Shown here piece by piece: positions 63,809-64,000 of a DNA stretch of 64,000 nt (the first letter of the stretch is position 1; the number at the start of each line of letters is the position of its first letter). Source of the stretch: Shewanella sp. OPT22 (GTDB lineage: Bacteria > Pseudomonadota > Gammaproteobacteria > Enterobacterales > Shewanellaceae); NCBI RefSeq assembly GCF_004168585.1, contig NZ_PGVH01000043.1, forward strand, positions 124,001-188,000, read 5' to 3'. The notes beneath the pieces were generated by a model. That model did not search any database and was not told where the DNA came from. It worked only from the letters and a program-made list of their open reading frames with translations. The translations under genes were made by a program, and so were the position numbers.

Positions 63809-64000
63809 TTAATCACTTCTTAATCCAATTTTTGTTAACACCTTCTGAATAAACGTAGGTTCGGGCTCATATTCTCCTGCTAATTCGTTCAAACGTTGTT
63901 GTACTTTCCAGTAAAGTGAATCTTTAGGAAAAGTGTTGTTTTCATTCGGGCTGCCGGCCGGTGTACCTAATAACAATTCGATCACTTGGTCGATGTGATC
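63809..64000 (-). CDS. lonH: 3' end of a Lon-type protease gene (LonH/YcbZ-like), partial
   Basis: The minus strand encodes the last 63 residues before a TAA at 63809-63811: DHIDQVIELLLGTPAGSPNE then LYWKVQQRLNELAGE and a C-terminal KVLTKIGLRSD. The phrase ELLLG-PAG and the position upstream of fabA match the C-terminus of LonH/YcbZ-type proteases. The protease domain lies outside the window, so the call rests mostly on synteny. Confidence 0.72.
   Translation of the reverse strand, partial: DHIDQVIELLLGTPAGSPNENNTFPKDSLYWKVQQRLNELAGEYEPEPTFIQKVLTKIGLRSD

Overview
The window is AT-rich chromosomal DNA from a marine-type gammaproteobacterium, most likely in the Alteromonadales (Colwellia/Psychrosphaera/Pseudoalteromonas-like). 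The evidence is conserved gammaproteobacterial gene order (perM, bcp-gcvR-dapA-bamC; hdfR divergent from maoP; lonH-fabA), a TonB-dependent receptor of the kind used for carbohydrates, several RND pumps and Na+-coupled sugar symporters. No sequence search was possible, so genus is not assigned. No CRISPR array, complete insertion sequence or prophage was seen.

Layout. 0-5.3 kb: core genes (perM, an unknown gene, a frameshifted bcp, gcvR, dapA, bamC). 5.4-9.6 kb: an RND drug-efflux pair. 9.9-11.6 kb: an ABC-2 exporter. 11.8-14.9 kb: an acetate-permease-like gene, a two-domain sulfurtransferase and a large unknown gene. 15.1-16.1 kb: a graveyard of decayed copies (tRNA-Val, DUF1538 fragment, acetate permease, sulfurtransferase) whose intact relatives lie at 11.7-13.3 kb and 59.7-60.6 kb. 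16.5-20.3 kb: a rimK / desuccinylase-like / retropepsin-like protease operon, then the hdfR-maoP pair. 20.3-27.1 kb: small accessory genes and a broken lipoprotein gene. 27.6-32.5 kb: a CzcB/CzcA-type metal-efflux cassette flanked by two decayed tRNA-derived direct repeats.

33-59 kb is the metabolic centre: a complete myo-inositol catabolic set (iolG, iolB, iolE, iolD, an iolC-aldolase fusion, mmsA/iolA) in two operons. With it are a MurR/RpiR regulator, an SSS symporter, GH13 and GH31 glycosidases, a lipoprotein phosphoesterase, a secreted PI-PLC-like protein and a TonB-dependent receptor. A shared palindrome (TGRAAW-N4-WTTYCA-like) lies upstream of iolG, the GH13 operon, the receptor and iolC, which suggests one regulon for taking up and degrading inositol or inositol conjugates. 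A separate GH2/GPH-symporter/LacI unit, with its own perfect 16-bp operator, sits inside this region.

59.7-64 kb: tRNA-Val; an overlapping operon of two DUF1538 membrane proteins, a PII-like protein and a CBS-domain protein (a candidate nitrogen- or nucleotide-gated transporter of unknown substrate); tRNA-Ser; a GNAT acetyltransferase; fabA; and the 3' end of lonH.

The strongest leads are the DUF1538/PII/CBS operon, the predicted inositol-conjugate regulon, the tRNA-derived repeats around the metal cassette, and the mosaic of decayed duplicates at 15-16 kb. Several indels fall near short homopolymers (bcp, 21.4-22.4 kb, 59.3 kb), so sequencing error is a live alternative for some of the broken genes.
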